From Clostridia bacterium (lineage in GTDB: Bacteria; Bacillota; Peptococcia; DRI-13; SM3-B62), in the NCBI GenBank assembly GCA_018432615.1, contig JAHDSQ010000014.1, forward strand, positions 1 to 64,000: a DNA stretch of 64,000 nucleotides. The letters run 5' to 3'. Under the pieces are notes generated by a model that was given only the letters and a program-made list of their open reading frames with translations, had not been told where the DNA came from and ran no database searches. Positions 15,907-24,864 of the stretch are shown piece after piece (position 1 is the first letter of the stretch; every line of letters begins with the position of its first letter). The translations under genes and the position numbers were made by a program.

Positions 15907-17181
15907 ATGAAAGTGTTAGATGTTGTGTGTTCTGCCAGCAAAACCGGTTTCTTTTTTGACGACCAGCGAGCTATTAAAATCAAGGCTGTACAGGACGGAT
16001 TTTGTTATGTTGGACAGCCGGTCACGCCGGGTTTCAGTAGAATAAGGCACGCCGGTGAAGCGGTCTCTTTTACGCTTGTTCTGGAGGACGGGCAATTGGC
16101 TTGGGGGGATTGTGTTGCAGTTCAGTATTCAGGGAGTGCGGGGAGGGATCCGCTCTTTCTGGCGGAAAAATCCTTACCTCTCATGGAAAAGGAAATAGCA
16201 CCGCGTTTAAGGGGGAGAGAGATCAAGGATTTCCGAGGTTTAGCGGAGGAGATGGATAAGATCACCATCAACGGGAAAAGGTTGCATACTGCTATCCGTT
16301 ATGGAGTAACGCAAGCCATTCTTGATGCCGTCGCTAAGACGAGGAAGCTTACGATGGCCGAAGTGATCCAAGAGGAATATAGAATAACCTCAGGGTTAAA
16401 GCGTGTACCGATCTTAGCCCAATCAGGTGATGACCGTTACATCAATGCCGACAAAATGATTATCAAGGGTGCGGATGTGTTGCCCCATGGATTGTTCAAC
16501 AATATGGAGAAAAAACTGGGCCATAAGGGAGAGATACTCAAGGAATATGTAGCTTGGCTGCGGGAAAGAATTCTGCGCTTGCGGACACAGAAATCGTATA
16601 ACCCCGTGATACACCTGGATGTTTATGGAACGATTGGGCAGGCCTTTAATAATGAGACGGAAGAAATAGCCGTCTATTTAGGAGAGTTAAGGAAGTTGGC
16701 TTCTCCCTTTAAGTTGCTCATTGAAGGGCCTGTGGAAATGGAAAACAAAGCCGAACAGATCCGGGCACTCAAAGATTTGCGTGAAACCCTGAAGGAAAAA
16801 AGAATAGCTGTGGGAATAGTGGCTGATGAATGGTGCAACAGCTTGGAGGATATTAAGTTGTTTGCCGATAAAAAGGCAGTCGATATGATTCATATCAAGA
16901 CCCCTGATTTGGGCGGGGTCAATAATGTCGTTGAAGCTATTCTTTACTGCAAGAGAAAAGGTGTGGCTGCGTACTGCGGGGGGACCTGTAACGGAACTGA
17001 CAAGTCAGCCAGGGTATCGACGAATATCGCGATGGCTTGCGGAGCTGATTTGTGCATGGCGAAACCGGGCATGGGTGTCGACGAAGGCTATATGATCGTT
17101 TATAACGAAATGAATCGTGTTTTAGCCTTGAATAAGGCGAGAGAAAGAATCAACTCTCTTCTGGCAGTTAGCTTCTTGTAG
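15907..17181 (+). CDS. Methylaspartate ammonia-lyase
   Basis: 424-residue enolase-superfamily enzyme interconverting L-threo-3-methylaspartate and mesaconate plus ammonia (EC 4.3.1.2). The C-terminal barrel carries ADEWCNSLEDIK, the catalytic-Lys strand HIKTPDLGGVNNV, AYCGGTCNGTDKSA and AKPGMGVDEG, all as in the Clostridium tetanomorphum enzyme. GTGAGGTGG precedes ATG 15907. No glutamate mutase (glmES) is near, so the normal methylaspartate fermentation pathway is not encoded here. In this setting the enzyme may run toward amination or act on a related diacid. It begins the second transcription block of the cluster, after the structured RNA. Confidence 0.92.
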   Translation: MKVLDVVCSASKTGFFFDDQRAIKIKAVQDGFCYVGQPVTPGFSRIRHAGEAVSFTLVLEDGQLAWGDCVAVQYSGSAGRDPLFLAEKSLPLMEKEIAPRLRGREIKDFRGLAEEMDKITINGKRLHTAIRYGVTQAILDAVAKTRKLTMAEVIQEEYRITSGLKRVPILAQSGDDRYINADKMIIKGADVLPHGLFNNMEKKLGHKGEILKEYVAWLRERILRLRTQKSYNPVIHLDVYGTIGQAFNNETEEIAVYLGELRKLASPFKLLIEGPVEMENKAEQIRALKDLRETLKEKRIAVGIVADEWCNSLEDIKLFADKKAVDMIHIKTPDLGGVNNVVEAILYCKRKGVAAYCGGTCNGTDKSARVSTNIAMACGADLCMAKPGMGVDEGYMIVYNEMNRVLALNKARERINSLLAVSFL

Positions 17182-17217
17182 TGAGTTCGTAGAGAGAAAG
17201 GATCAAGGTAAGTCGTG

Positions 17218-17952
17218 ATGAGGATTGGAGTTTGTATTAAGGGAGTAGTTGAAGACAACGAAGGAAGTAAATGGGTGATAAACACCTTTGATGAGTATGC
17301 CCTGGAGGAGGCAGTGAGGCTTAAGGAAAAGGATGAGAAGACGGAAATCGTGGTAATCACCGTAGGACACAAAGGGTTGAAGGAAATGCTGTATGCAGCC
17401 CTAGCGACCAAAGCGGACAGGGCTGTACATGTGGTTACCCCAGATGAAGACATGAGTGGTTTTGGTATCGCTACCATCTTAAAAAGTGTTGTTAGGCAGG
17501 AAAGAATAGACCTTGTTTTGTTAGGGAAACAAGCGGTTGATAACGCCAGCCATCAGATAGGAGGCATGCTGGCAGGATTGCTGAACTGGGCGCAGGCGAT
17601 AGATGTTATAGAGTTGGATATAGAGGGAGATGAAGCAACTGCGCACAGACTGGCGGAAGGCGGCAAGATAGAGGTGATACGGGCAAGGCTGCCTGTGGTG
17701 ATCGGTGCAGCCAAGGGACTTAATGAGCCGCGTTATCCAGCGCTGCGGGGTATCATTGCTGCCAAGAAGAAGGAGATTAAGGAAATAGCTTTGGAGGAAC
17801 TTGGCCTGGCCAGGGAAGACTTATGCGGGATTAAGGTAGAAAGGGTATTTGCAGCGCCGGAAAAAGAAGCCTGTAAATTCATTGAGGGGGAGCCGGGCAA
17901 AGCGGCCGAGGAAATTGTCAGGTTGTTAAGGGAAGAGGCAAAGGTCATCTAA
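17218..17952 (+). CDS. etfB: Electron transfer flavoprotein beta subunit
   Basis: 244-residue EtfB: nucleotide-binding start IGVCIKGVVEDNEG, then LVLLGKQAVDNASHQIGGMLA and the family motif LPVVIGAAKGLNEPRYPALRGI. It pairs with EtfA downstream (32-base gap) to carry electrons between acyl-CoA dehydrogenases and a quinone oxidoreductase or ferredoxin. GTG 17215 and ATG 17218 are adjacent possible starts. Whether it is a bifurcating Etf cannot be settled by eye. In context it would serve the dehydrogenase at 19025 and perhaps the two divergent ones. Confidence 0.93.
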   Translation: MRIGVCIKGVVEDNEGSKWVINTFDEYALEEAVRLKEKDEKTEIVVITVGHKGLKEMLYAALATKADRAVHVVTPDEDMSGFGIATILKSVVRQERIDLVLLGKQAVDNASHQIGGMLAGLLNWAQAIDVIELDIEGDEATAHRLAEGGKIEVIRARLPVVIGAAKGLNEPRYPALRGIIAAKKKEIKEIALEELGLAREDLCGIKVERVFAAPEKEACKFIEGEPGKAAEEIVRLLREEAKVI

Positions 17953-17983
17953 CATTAACAGCAAAACGGTAAGGGGATTGTTT

Positions 17984-18982
17984 ATGAACGGAAGGATTAT
18001 TGTTTTTTTGGAGGGTAAAAAGAAAGAGGGGCTTAAAAAGAGTGCAAGGGCGCTTCTCAAAGCCGCTTGGCTTCTTTCACAGCAGACGGGAAAGCCGGTT
18101 GAGGCTGTTCTGATGGGAGAAGACCCCAAACAGTACGGTGAGGAAGTATTAAGGAAAGGGCTTAATTGTATTCATTATGTTAAGTCAGCAGCGCTTAAAG
18201 ACTATGATGTTCATCAATACGCACCTGCTTTCTTTTCGGTAGTGAAGGATTTAAACCCCTGGGTAATCATGGGGAATTCTACTTTGGTGGGCAAAGACTT
18301 GTTTCCAAGAGTAGCGGCTATGTTCAGTGTTCCGATGATTTCCGATTGTCAGAAAATTACCTTCGAAGGGCCTGGGTTAAAGGTCGTTAAGGCCTGCTTT
18401 TATGGGAAAAAGCAGGCGGAATTGAGCTTTACGGGCAACCTCCCATATATCGTTACCCTGGTTCCTAATTCGGCGGAGGTTGAAATAGAAGGGCAAGAGG
18501 CGGCAGTAGCGGAAGAGACGAAAGAGAGAGAAATAGAATATATTGCGGATGAGAAGCCGAAGGGCAGGTTAGTCGAGATAATTATGAAAGAAACGGAGAA
18601 GCAGGATGTGCTGGAAGCCGAAGCAATCGTTGCAGGCGGAAGGGCGTTGAAAGAGAAGGCAGATTTCTTGTTGCTGGAGGAGCTGGCGGAAAAACTTGAT
18701 GCTGCCGTCGGTGCATCGCGGGCGGTTGTTGACTCTGATTTGGCCTCTCCTGAAATGCAGATTGGGCAGTCCGGCAAGACGGTTGCTCCAAAATTGTATT
18801 TCGCTTTAGGCATCTCCGGTGCGGCACAGCATATTGCCGGGATGCGGGGAAGCAAAGTGGTTGTGGCGGTGAACAAGGATAAACAAGCCCCGGTCTTTGA
18901 TTACGCTCAGTACGGAATTGTAGGGGATGTCTATCAAATAGTGCCGGAGATAATCAAAGCCCTTACTGATTTAGATGGGTGA
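17984..18982 (+). CDS. etfA: Electron transfer flavoprotein alpha subunit
   Basis: 332-residue EtfA with a variable N-terminal half and the conserved C-terminal FAD domain (GISGAAQHIAGM and VAVNKDKQAPVFDYAQYGIVGD). AAGGGG lies seven bases before ATG 17984; a TTG at 17978 is less likely. No extra N-terminal ferredoxin domain is present. Together with etfB and the acyl-CoA dehydrogenase that follows 42 bases later it forms the usual dehydrogenase-Etf unit, but here it is sandwiched between methylaspartate ammonia-lyase and DAHP synthase genes. Confidence 0.93.
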   Translation: MNGRIIVFLEGKKKEGLKKSARALLKAAWLLSQQTGKPVEAVLMGEDPKQYGEEVLRKGLNCIHYVKSAALKDYDVHQYAPAFFSVVKDLNPWVIMGNSTLVGKDLFPRVAAMFSVPMISDCQKITFEGPGLKVVKACFYGKKQAELSFTGNLPYIVTLVPNSAEVEIEGQEAAVAEETKEREIEYIADEKPKGRLVEIIMKETEKQDVLEAEAIVAGGRALKEKADFLLLEELAEKLDAAVGASRAVVDSDLASPEMQIGQSGKTVAPKLYFALGISGAAQHIAGMRGSKVVVAVNKDKQAPVFDYAQYGIVGDVYQIVPEIIKALTDLDG

Positions 18983-19024
18983 GTTCAGGAATAGAAAAGA
19001 AATATCTAGAAGGGAGTGGCATGG

Positions 19025-20185
19025 ATGGAGCATTTTTTAACCGAAAAGCAGCAGATGATCAAGGAACTGGCGGGGAGGATAGCCAGGGAGAAAATAGCGC
19101 CTCTTGCCGCCAAATATGATGAGGAGCAGGAGTTTCCCCACGAGATAATAAAGGTACTGGCTGGTGCGGATTTGTGCGGAATATACATAGAAGAAAAGTA
19201 TGGGGGATTAGGGGAAGGTATTTTTGAAACCTCTTTGATGGTAGAGGAATTAAGCAAAGCGTGCGGAGGAATAGCGCTGGCTTTTGCGGGCACAGCTTTG
19301 GGCGTTTATCCGATTATCCTGTATGGTACAGAAGAGCAAAAGCAGAAGTATCTTCCTGCTGTTGCTTCCGGAGAAAAGCTGGCTGCCTTCAGTTTGACGG
19401 AAGCTAATGCCGGAAGTGATGCCGCGGGTATTACCACCAGTGCGGTGGAGGACGACGGGGAGTATTTGCTTAACGGGACGAAGCAGTGGGTTACAAATGG
19501 CGGAGAGGCCGATATTTATACTGTAATTGCCTGCACGAACAGGCATAAAGGTACCAGGGGATTTTCGGCTTTCATTGTTGAAAAGGATACTCCGGGCTTT
19601 ACCTTTGGCAAAAAGGAAGATAAGATGGGGATCAGAGCGTCTTCGACCAGGGAGTTGATATTTGACAATTGCAGGATACCTGCGGAGAATTTACTTGGCA
19701 GAGAGGGCTTAGGCTTCATCATTGCTATGAAGACACTGGATTGGACAAGGCCGGGGGTTGCTGCTCAGGCACTGGGAATTGCTCAGGGGGCCTTTGATGA
19801 GGCGGTTAAATACGCGAAGGAGAGGGTGCAGTTTGGGCAGCCTATTGCCTCTTTCCAGGCTATCCAGCATATGCTGGCCGATATGGCAATCCAGTTGGAG
19901 GCAGCGAGGTGTCTTCTTTATCAAACCTGTCGACATATTGACAGCGGGGCTAAGGATATATCCAAGGAATCTGCTATGGCTAAGGTGTTGGCCTCGGATG
20001 TAGCCATGAAGGTTACGGTGGATGCGGTGCAGATTCTCGGTGGCTACGGATATATGAAGGACTATCCGGTGGAAAAGAGGATGAGGGACGCGAAAATCAC
20101 CCAGATTTATGAAGGGACGAATGAGATTCAGCGTAATATAATTGCTCAGGTGGTTATCAAAGAGCAGACAGGCAGAAAATTATAG
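19025..20185 (+). CDS. Acyl-CoA dehydrogenase (short-chain/butyryl type)
   Basis: 386-residue enzyme with all family marks: FSLTEANAGSDAAGI, KQWVTNGGEAD, the helix ARCLLYQTCR, QILGGYGYMKDYPVEK and the catalytic-Glu motif QIYEGTNEIQRN. Unlike the other two homologues in this cluster it keeps the canonical Glu and so should perform ordinary alpha,beta-desaturation or reduction of a CoA thioester. AGAAGGGAG precedes ATG 19025. Its neighbours etfB and etfA are the natural electron partners. No crotonase, thiolase or 3-hydroxybutyryl-CoA dehydrogenase is adjacent, so this is not a butyrate operon. Confidence 0.92.
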   Translation: MEHFLTEKQQMIKELAGRIAREKIAPLAAKYDEEQEFPHEIIKVLAGADLCGIYIEEKYGGLGEGIFETSLMVEELSKACGGIALAFAGTALGVYPIILYGTEEQKQKYLPAVASGEKLAAFSLTEANAGSDAAGITTSAVEDDGEYLLNGTKQWVTNGGEADIYTVIACTNRHKGTRGFSAFIVEKDTPGFTFGKKEDKMGIRASSTRELIFDNCRIPAENLLGREGLGFIIAMKTLDWTRPGVAAQALGIAQGAFDEAVKYAKERVQFGQPIASFQAIQHMLADMAIQLEAARCLLYQTCRHIDSGAKDISKESAMAKVLASDVAMKVTVDAVQILGGYGYMKDYPVEKRMRDAKITQIYEGTNEIQRNIIAQVVIKEQTGRKL

Positions 20186-20198
20186 GGGGGCGGTTTGG

Positions 20199-21272
20199 AT
20201 GAAGAAGAATTTAAAGGGTTTAAGGCAGGAGATAGATAACGTCAACATTTCGATCTTAGAAATGTTAAATAAGCGGGCGGGTTTGTTGAGGGAAGTTGTG
20301 GAGTTGAAGGACGAAGAGGATATCCAGTTTTTTGACGCTGAACGTGAGACGTTAATGACGGAATACATTCTGCAGAACAACAAAGGGCCATTATATAACG
20401 AGTTGGTCAAGCAAGTCTTTGCTGCGATATTTTCCACTTCGTTGAAATTTATGGGGAAAAGTCGGGAGAAGAAGCTTTTGATTAGTTCGGCTTCTCCAGA
20501 GACTTATCCAACCATACAGAAGATGTTCAAGATAGAGGGTGATAATCCCGTAATAATTGCCGGACCGTGTGCGGTGGAAAAGCTGGATTACCTGGAGAAG
20601 GTTGCAGAGTTTCTGAAGGCAAGAGGAATCAAGTTTATGCGAGGCGGAGCATATAAGCCTCGGACCTCGCCCTATGATTTTCAAGGGTTGAGGGCGGACG
20701 GATTAAGGATGCTGCGGGATGTCGCTAAAAGATATGATCTGATTACCGTATCGGAGGTGGTGGATCCCCGGGATGTGGAACTTGTGGCTCAGCATATAGA
20801 TGTCCTGCAGGTGGGAGCACGGAATATGCACAATTACGAATTGTTGAAAGAAATCGGACAAACTCGCCATCCGGTGGTGTTAAAAAGAGGCATGAGTTCT
20901 ACAATTTCAGAGTTTATGTTTGCGGCGGAATACATCGTTTTGCGAGGCAATAAAAACGTAATCATGTGCGAGCGGGGTATCCGGACCTATGAGACGAAAA
21001 CCCGCAACACGCTGGATATTTCTTCTATCCCTATCGTTAAGAAGGAGACAAATTTACCGGTAATTGCCGATGTCAGTCATTCTTTAGGGAGAAAGGACAT
21101 TGTGAACAGTATTGCCGGAGCCGTTTTGGCCGCAGGGGCTGACGGCATCATGGTAGAGGTCCATCCCTTCCCCGAGCTGGCCCTTTCCGACAGTAAGCAG
21201 CAGCTTTCAATGGATGAATTCGATAAGATGCTGAAGCATTTGGAAAAACACAATAATTACGTCATAGGATAG
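20199..21272 (+). CDS. aroA: Chorismate mutase-DAHP synthase fusion (AroQ + type I-beta AroA)
   Basis: 357-residue bifunctional protein. Residues 1-90 are an AroQ chorismate mutase (LRQEIDNVNISILEMLNKRA, then the RETLMTEYI and NELVKQVF helices). Residues about 105-355 are DAHP synthase with AGPCAVE, GGAYKPRTSPYDFQG, GARNMHNYELL and DVSHSLGRKDIV. It makes both the first shikimate intermediate and prephenate, as in Bacillus AroA(G). Inside this cluster it would raise the supply of prephenate for the BacA-like decarboxylase. The start is ATG 20199 after GGGGGGCGG. A general housekeeping role is possible, but no other aro gene is adjacent. Confidence 0.92.
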   Translation: MKKNLKGLRQEIDNVNISILEMLNKRAGLLREVVELKDEEDIQFFDAERETLMTEYILQNNKGPLYNELVKQVFAAIFSTSLKFMGKSREKKLLISSASPETYPTIQKMFKIEGDNPVIIAGPCAVEKLDYLEKVAEFLKARGIKFMRGGAYKPRTSPYDFQGLRADGLRMLRDVAKRYDLITVSEVVDPRDVELVAQHIDVLQVGARNMHNYELLKEIGQTRHPVVLKRGMSSTISEFMFAAEYIVLRGNKNVIMCERGIRTYETKTRNTLDISSIPIVKKETNLPVIADVSHSLGRKDIVNSIAGAVLAAGADGIMVEVHPFPELALSDSKQQLSMDEFDKMLKHLEKHNNYVIG

Positions 21273-21728
21273 ATGGCTATGAAGAGGTTAAAAATTAACC
21301 CCAACCTGTGTATTGGCTGTAATGAATGTGAATTAATATGCTCGTTGCTGCATGAAGGGGAGTTTAATCCTGCCAGAGCACGGATCAAGGTTAACTATGA
21401 CAAGGAAACAAACAGCTATTCTCCTAATGTCTGTCGTAACTGCGCTGTGCCTAAGTGCAAGGAGGCGTGTTGCCACGATGCCCTGGTTTTTGATGAAAGA
21501 ATAGGCACGCTTGTTTGCGATGAGAATAAATGTGCAAGATGTTATGCCTGTGTGGAGGCTTGTTCCTTTAGCGCGATTAGAATCGGTCCGGAGGGGAATA
21601 TCCTTAAATGCGACTTGTGCGGGGATGAGCCCTTGTGTGTGGTTGTATGTTCGAGGAGGTCCGGTAATAGCAGTCAGTTGATGGACAACGAAGAAGGAGC
21701 ACATGCCTTGAATTATGTGGATGTATGA
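21273..21728 (+). CDS. 4Fe-4S dicluster/polyferredoxin electron carrier
   Basis: 151-residue protein of the CooF/HycB-type ferredoxin family with four Cys groups: CIGCNECELIC, CRNCAVPKCKEAC, CARCYACVEAC and CDLCGDEPLCVVVC, enough for up to four [4Fe-4S] clusters. Such proteins serve as electron-transfer subunits for partner oxidoreductases. It abuts the DAHP synthase stop, so it belongs to the same transcript. It may supply low-potential electrons to the U32 protein or accept them from the Etf/dehydrogenase pair; no direct partner is identifiable. Confidence 0.88.
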   Translation: MAMKRLKINPNLCIGCNECELICSLLHEGEFNPARARIKVNYDKETNSYSPNVCRNCAVPKCKEACCHDALVFDERIGTLVCDENKCARCYACVEACSFSAIRIGPEGNILKCDLCGDEPLCVVVCSRRSGNSSQLMDNEEGAHALNYVDV

Positions 21729-21822
21729 GCTGATTGCCCGGGTCTTGACTTGAAATATCCAACATTTTCTGTAAGAATAGGGGGAGGATAATCAAATACT
21801 TATGATAGGGTAGTGGTCATAT

Positions 21823-23775
21823 ATGAATAATCACGGTTTTATCAGGGCTGCGGCTGCTTCACCGAAATTAAAGGTTGCCAACCCGGATTACAATGTCAGG
21901 GAAATTGCGGGAATGATTAAAGAGGCAGATGAAAAGGGTGCCGCATTTGTTGTGTTTCCGGAGCTTTCTTTAACCGGGTATACGTGTGGGGATTTGTTTC
22001 GACAGGCTTTCCTGCTTAGAGGGACACTCGAGGCTCTGGAAAAGCTGTTGGATATGACAAAAGATGCCTCTGTCCTTGCTTTGGTAGGGGCACCTCTTCG
22101 TATCGGTGATAAATTATATAATTGTGGTATTGCCCTGCAGGAAGGCAGGGTAAAGGGCGTGGTGCCCAAGATGTACCTGCCCAACTATAAGGAGTTTTAC
22201 GAAAAACGGTGGTTTGCCTCCGGTCAAAAGATATGCGGAAAAAAGGATGAAATCGAGTTGCTTTCCGGGGAAAAAGTTCCTTTCGGTAAGCTTATTTTTA
22301 AGTCGAAAGAAGCGGGCTTTTCTTTGGGGATGGAAATCTGCGAAGACCTCTGGGCCCCGATACCTCCCAGCTCTTATCTGGCCTTAAACGGGGCCAATGT
22401 GATTGCCAATCTGTCGGCCAGCAATGAACTGGTGGGGAAATCGAATTATCGGCGGCAGTTGGTCGCACAGCAGAGCGCACGGACGATATGCGCTTATGTT
22501 TACGCCTCGGCAGGAGTGCATGAATCCACTACGGATTTAGTCTACGGCGGGGATTGTATTGCTTGCGAAAACGGCGTAATTCTCGGGCGTTCGGCAAGAT
22601 TTCAGCGGGAAGGTGAGATCTTGTTCGCCGAGATAGACTTGGACAAGCTGGAGCATGACCGCCTTGTTAATAATAATTTCACCGACAGGCTGGATTTTGC
22701 TGACGGTGAAGGAGTATACAGGGTCGTTGAAATATCGAAACACCGGGGGTTTGCTTTGGATGACGGGAGCTTTGGCAGGAAGATTGAAAAAATGCCCTTT
22801 GTCCCGGATGACCCTGCAACGGTAGAAGAAAGATGCGCCGAGATATTCAACATTCAGGTTGCCGGTTTGGCCAAGAGGATGGAGCACATTGGTTCGCCGC
22901 GTTTGGTGTTGGGGGTTTCGGGAGGATTGGATTCCACGCTGGCTTTGATTGTTGCCGGAAAAACCTGCGAGTTGTTAGGCATGTCACCGCAAAATATTAC
23001 GGCGTGCACGATGCCCGGTTTTGGAACGACCGAGGGAACTCGTGATAACGCCGTAGAATTGATGAATGCTTTGGGTGTAACCATACGGGAAATTGATATT
23101 CGAGAGTCATGTCTTCGTCATTTTCAGGACATCAAGCATAATCCGGATACTTGGGATGTTACTTATGAAAACGTACAGGCTAGGGAAAGGATGCAGGTTT
23201 TGATGGATATCGCCAATAAGATAGGCGGTATTGTCGTGGGGACAGGGGATTTGTCCGAACTGGCTTTGGGTTGGTGCACATATAACGGAGACCACATGTC
23301 CATGTACGCCGTTAACAGCGGTATTCCTAAAACTCTGGTGAGATTTTTGGTGAAATGGGCCGCCGATAATGTTATGGCTGAAGACGTCAAGGAAACACTC
23401 TACAGGATTATCGATACGCCGATTAGCCCGGAACTCTTGCCACCTGACGAACAGGGCAGGATACGGCAGGAAACGGAAGATTTGATTGGGCCGTATGAAC
23501 TGCACGACTTTTTCCTTTTTTATACTCTGCGTTATGGAATGACGCCCGAGAAGATCTTGTTCCTGGCCGAAGTGGCCTTTAAGGGGAACTATTCAGGGGC
23601 GGAAATTAAAAAGTGGCTGCAGTTGTTCTATAAAAGGTTTTTCAGCCAGCAGTTTAAACGTTCCTGTATGCCCGATGGGCCTAAAGTGGGTTCGGTGAAT
23701 CTTTCACCCCGTGGTGATTGGCGGATGCCAAGTGATGCGGATGTGACCATGTGGCTTAAAACAATTAGTAGGTAA
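21823..23775 (+). CDS. nadE: Glutamine-dependent NAD+ synthase
   Basis: 650-residue two-domain enzyme. The N-terminal nitrilase-type glutaminase (1-290) has Glu/Lys/Cys sites in VVFPELSLTGY, KMYLPNYKEFYE and GMEICEDLW. The C-terminal synthetase has the PP-loop VLGVSGGLDSTLAL (near 366) and GTGDLSELALGWCTYNGDHMSMY. It makes NAD+ from deamido-NAD+ with glutamine-derived ammonia. The ORF is 95 bases after the ferredoxin. It is probably housekeeping rather than part of the cluster, but its presence shows that the NadE-like gene at 7424 is a second copy. Its 3' end overlaps the convergent degV gene by 11 bases. Confidence 0.95.
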   Translation: MNNHGFIRAAAASPKLKVANPDYNVREIAGMIKEADEKGAAFVVFPELSLTGYTCGDLFRQAFLLRGTLEALEKLLDMTKDASVLALVGAPLRIGDKLYNCGIALQEGRVKGVVPKMYLPNYKEFYEKRWFASGQKICGKKDEIELLSGEKVPFGKLIFKSKEAGFSLGMEICEDLWAPIPPSSYLALNGANVIANLSASNELVGKSNYRRQLVAQQSARTICAYVYASAGVHESTTDLVYGGDCIACENGVILGRSARFQREGEILFAEIDLDKLEHDRLVNNNFTDRLDFADGEGVYRVVEISKHRGFALDDGSFGRKIEKMPFVPDDPATVEERCAEIFNIQVAGLAKRMEHIGSPRLVLGVSGGLDSTLALIVAGKTCELLGMSPQNITACTMPGFGTTEGTRDNAVELMNALGVTIREIDIRESCLRHFQDIKHNPDTWDVTYENVQARERMQVLMDIANKIGGIVVGTGDLSELALGWCTYNGDHMSMYAVNSGIPKTLVRFLVKWAADNVMAEDVKETLYRIIDTPISPELLPPDEQGRIRQETEDLIGPYELHDFFLFYTLRYGMTPEKILFLAEVAFKGNYSGAEIKKWLQLFYKRFFSQQFKRSCMPDGPKVGSVNLSPRGDWRMPSDADVTMWLKTISR

Positions 23776-24610
23776 AGGCTAAGCCCAGTGTGCCGGGGCC
23801 GGTGTGAACTCCGATAACCGGACCGGTTTCCCGAAAAAGGGAGATATCCATCTGTAGCTTTTCCTTTACTAGGTCGACAAGACACTGTGCCGCTTCCTCC
23901 GAAGCGCCGTGAGCAATACCTACGTGCCGAGGCTTATTGTCACCCAGGATTTCCAGTACGTGCTCTACTGTTCTTTTGATGGCTTGCTTTTGATTGCGGA
24001 CCTTATCTAAAGGTATGTACACACCGTTTTCGACACGGACGATGGGTTTGATATTAAGGATGGTGCCGAGAAGAGAGGAAACTTTACCGATTCGTCCTCC
24101 TTTATGCAGGTATTCTAGGGTATCAAGTGAAAACAGTACCTCTGTGCGCTGCCTGATTTCTTGCAGGCGGTGCATTATTTTTTCGGCATTAAGGTTTTGC
24201 TTAATCATATCGATTGTTTCTAACACCTGCAGTCCGATTCCCAGGCTAATGGATTTGGAGTCAAAAACGTGAATTTTGCCGTTTAATGTTTTGGCTGCGG
24301 CTTCTGCGATGGAAACAGTACCGCTTAGACCTGAAGAGATGTGGATGGAGATGATTTCAAATCCCTTTTCGACCAGGGGTTTGTAGACATCGATAAAATC
24401 GTTGATTGACGGTGTTGACGTACGGGGCAGGTCGTTTTTTGCCTCTTTCAACAGAGGGTAGAATTCCTGTGGGTGGAGATCCACACCGTCCTGATAGGTC
24501 TTGTCCTTGAAATTGACGTAAAGGGGAACGACCTGTACGTTGTGTTGGTCGATGAATTCCTTTGGCAGGTCGGCCGTACTGTCGGTAATTACCATTAGTC
24601 TGTTTTCCAT
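23765..24610 (-). CDS. DegV family fatty-acid-binding protein
   Basis: 281-residue DegV protein starting VITDSTADLP, with the fatty-acid pocket motif SGLSGTVSIAEAAAK and the terminal ETGPVIGVHTGPGTLGLAF. DegV/FakB proteins bind single fatty acids and present them to the fatty acid kinase FakA for phospholipid synthesis. Transcribed convergently to nadE with an 11-base overlap of stops. ATG 24610 is preferred. No fakA is nearby. Confidence 0.93.
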   Translation of the reverse strand: MENRLMVITDSTADLPKEFIDQHNVQVVPLYVNFKDKTYQDGVDLHPQEFYPLLKEAKNDLPRTSTPSINDFIDVYKPLVEKGFEIISIHISSGLSGTVSIAEAAAKTLNGKIHVFDSKSISLGIGLQVLETIDMIKQNLNAEKIMHRLQEIRQRTEVLFSLDTLEYLHKGGRIGKVSSLLGTILNIKPIVRVENGVYIPLDKVRNQKQAIKRTVEHVLEILGDNKPRHVGIAHGASEEAAQCLVDLVKEKLQMDISLFRETGPVIGVHTGPGTLGLAFTY

Positions 24611-24794
24611 AGCAAACAACCTTTCAATTTATGATTATGTAATGGTATTTTGTTTTAATGCGGTATATCGACAGTTTATAGGAAATAGCTATGAATAACA
24701 AGATATTTTAAAAAATTTACAGCGAAAGGTTACATGACTATTATCCAGTATTCTCTAGCATGTTAATGACTAACACGCATTTCAGGCTTACATA

Positions 24795-24823
24795 TTGACA
24801 TTATTCGATATGAACAATATACT
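24795..24823 (+). promoter_or_regulatory. Promoter with an ArsR-type palindrome for the thioredoxin-ccdA-arsC unit
   Basis: TTGACA (24795-24800), a 17-base spacer and TATACT (24818-24823) form a near-consensus sigma-A promoter 41 bases before the thioredoxin ATG. The spacer carries the palindrome ATTATTCGATATGAACAAT (24800-24818), half-sites ATTxTTC/GAAxAAT, in a position where a bound repressor would block RNA polymerase. The ArsR-family gene at 26522-26902 is the natural candidate. Confidence 0.7.
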
Positions 24824-24864
24824 ATAGGAACCAACAGAGTAATAATATTTTATGGAGGGAATGG

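Noticed and set aside
15907-20185. A glutamate fermentation or butyrate operon
   Set aside because: Methylaspartate ammonia-lyase and Bcd/Etf are present, but glutamate mutase, crotonase, thiolase and hydroxybutyryl-CoA dehydrogenase are all missing from the neighbourhood.
2334-21728. Bacilysin or closthioamide cluster
   Set aside because: Only the BacA/BacB-like pair is shared with bacilysin (no bacC-bacG), and the polythioamide assembly genes are not recognisable; the combination does not match either.
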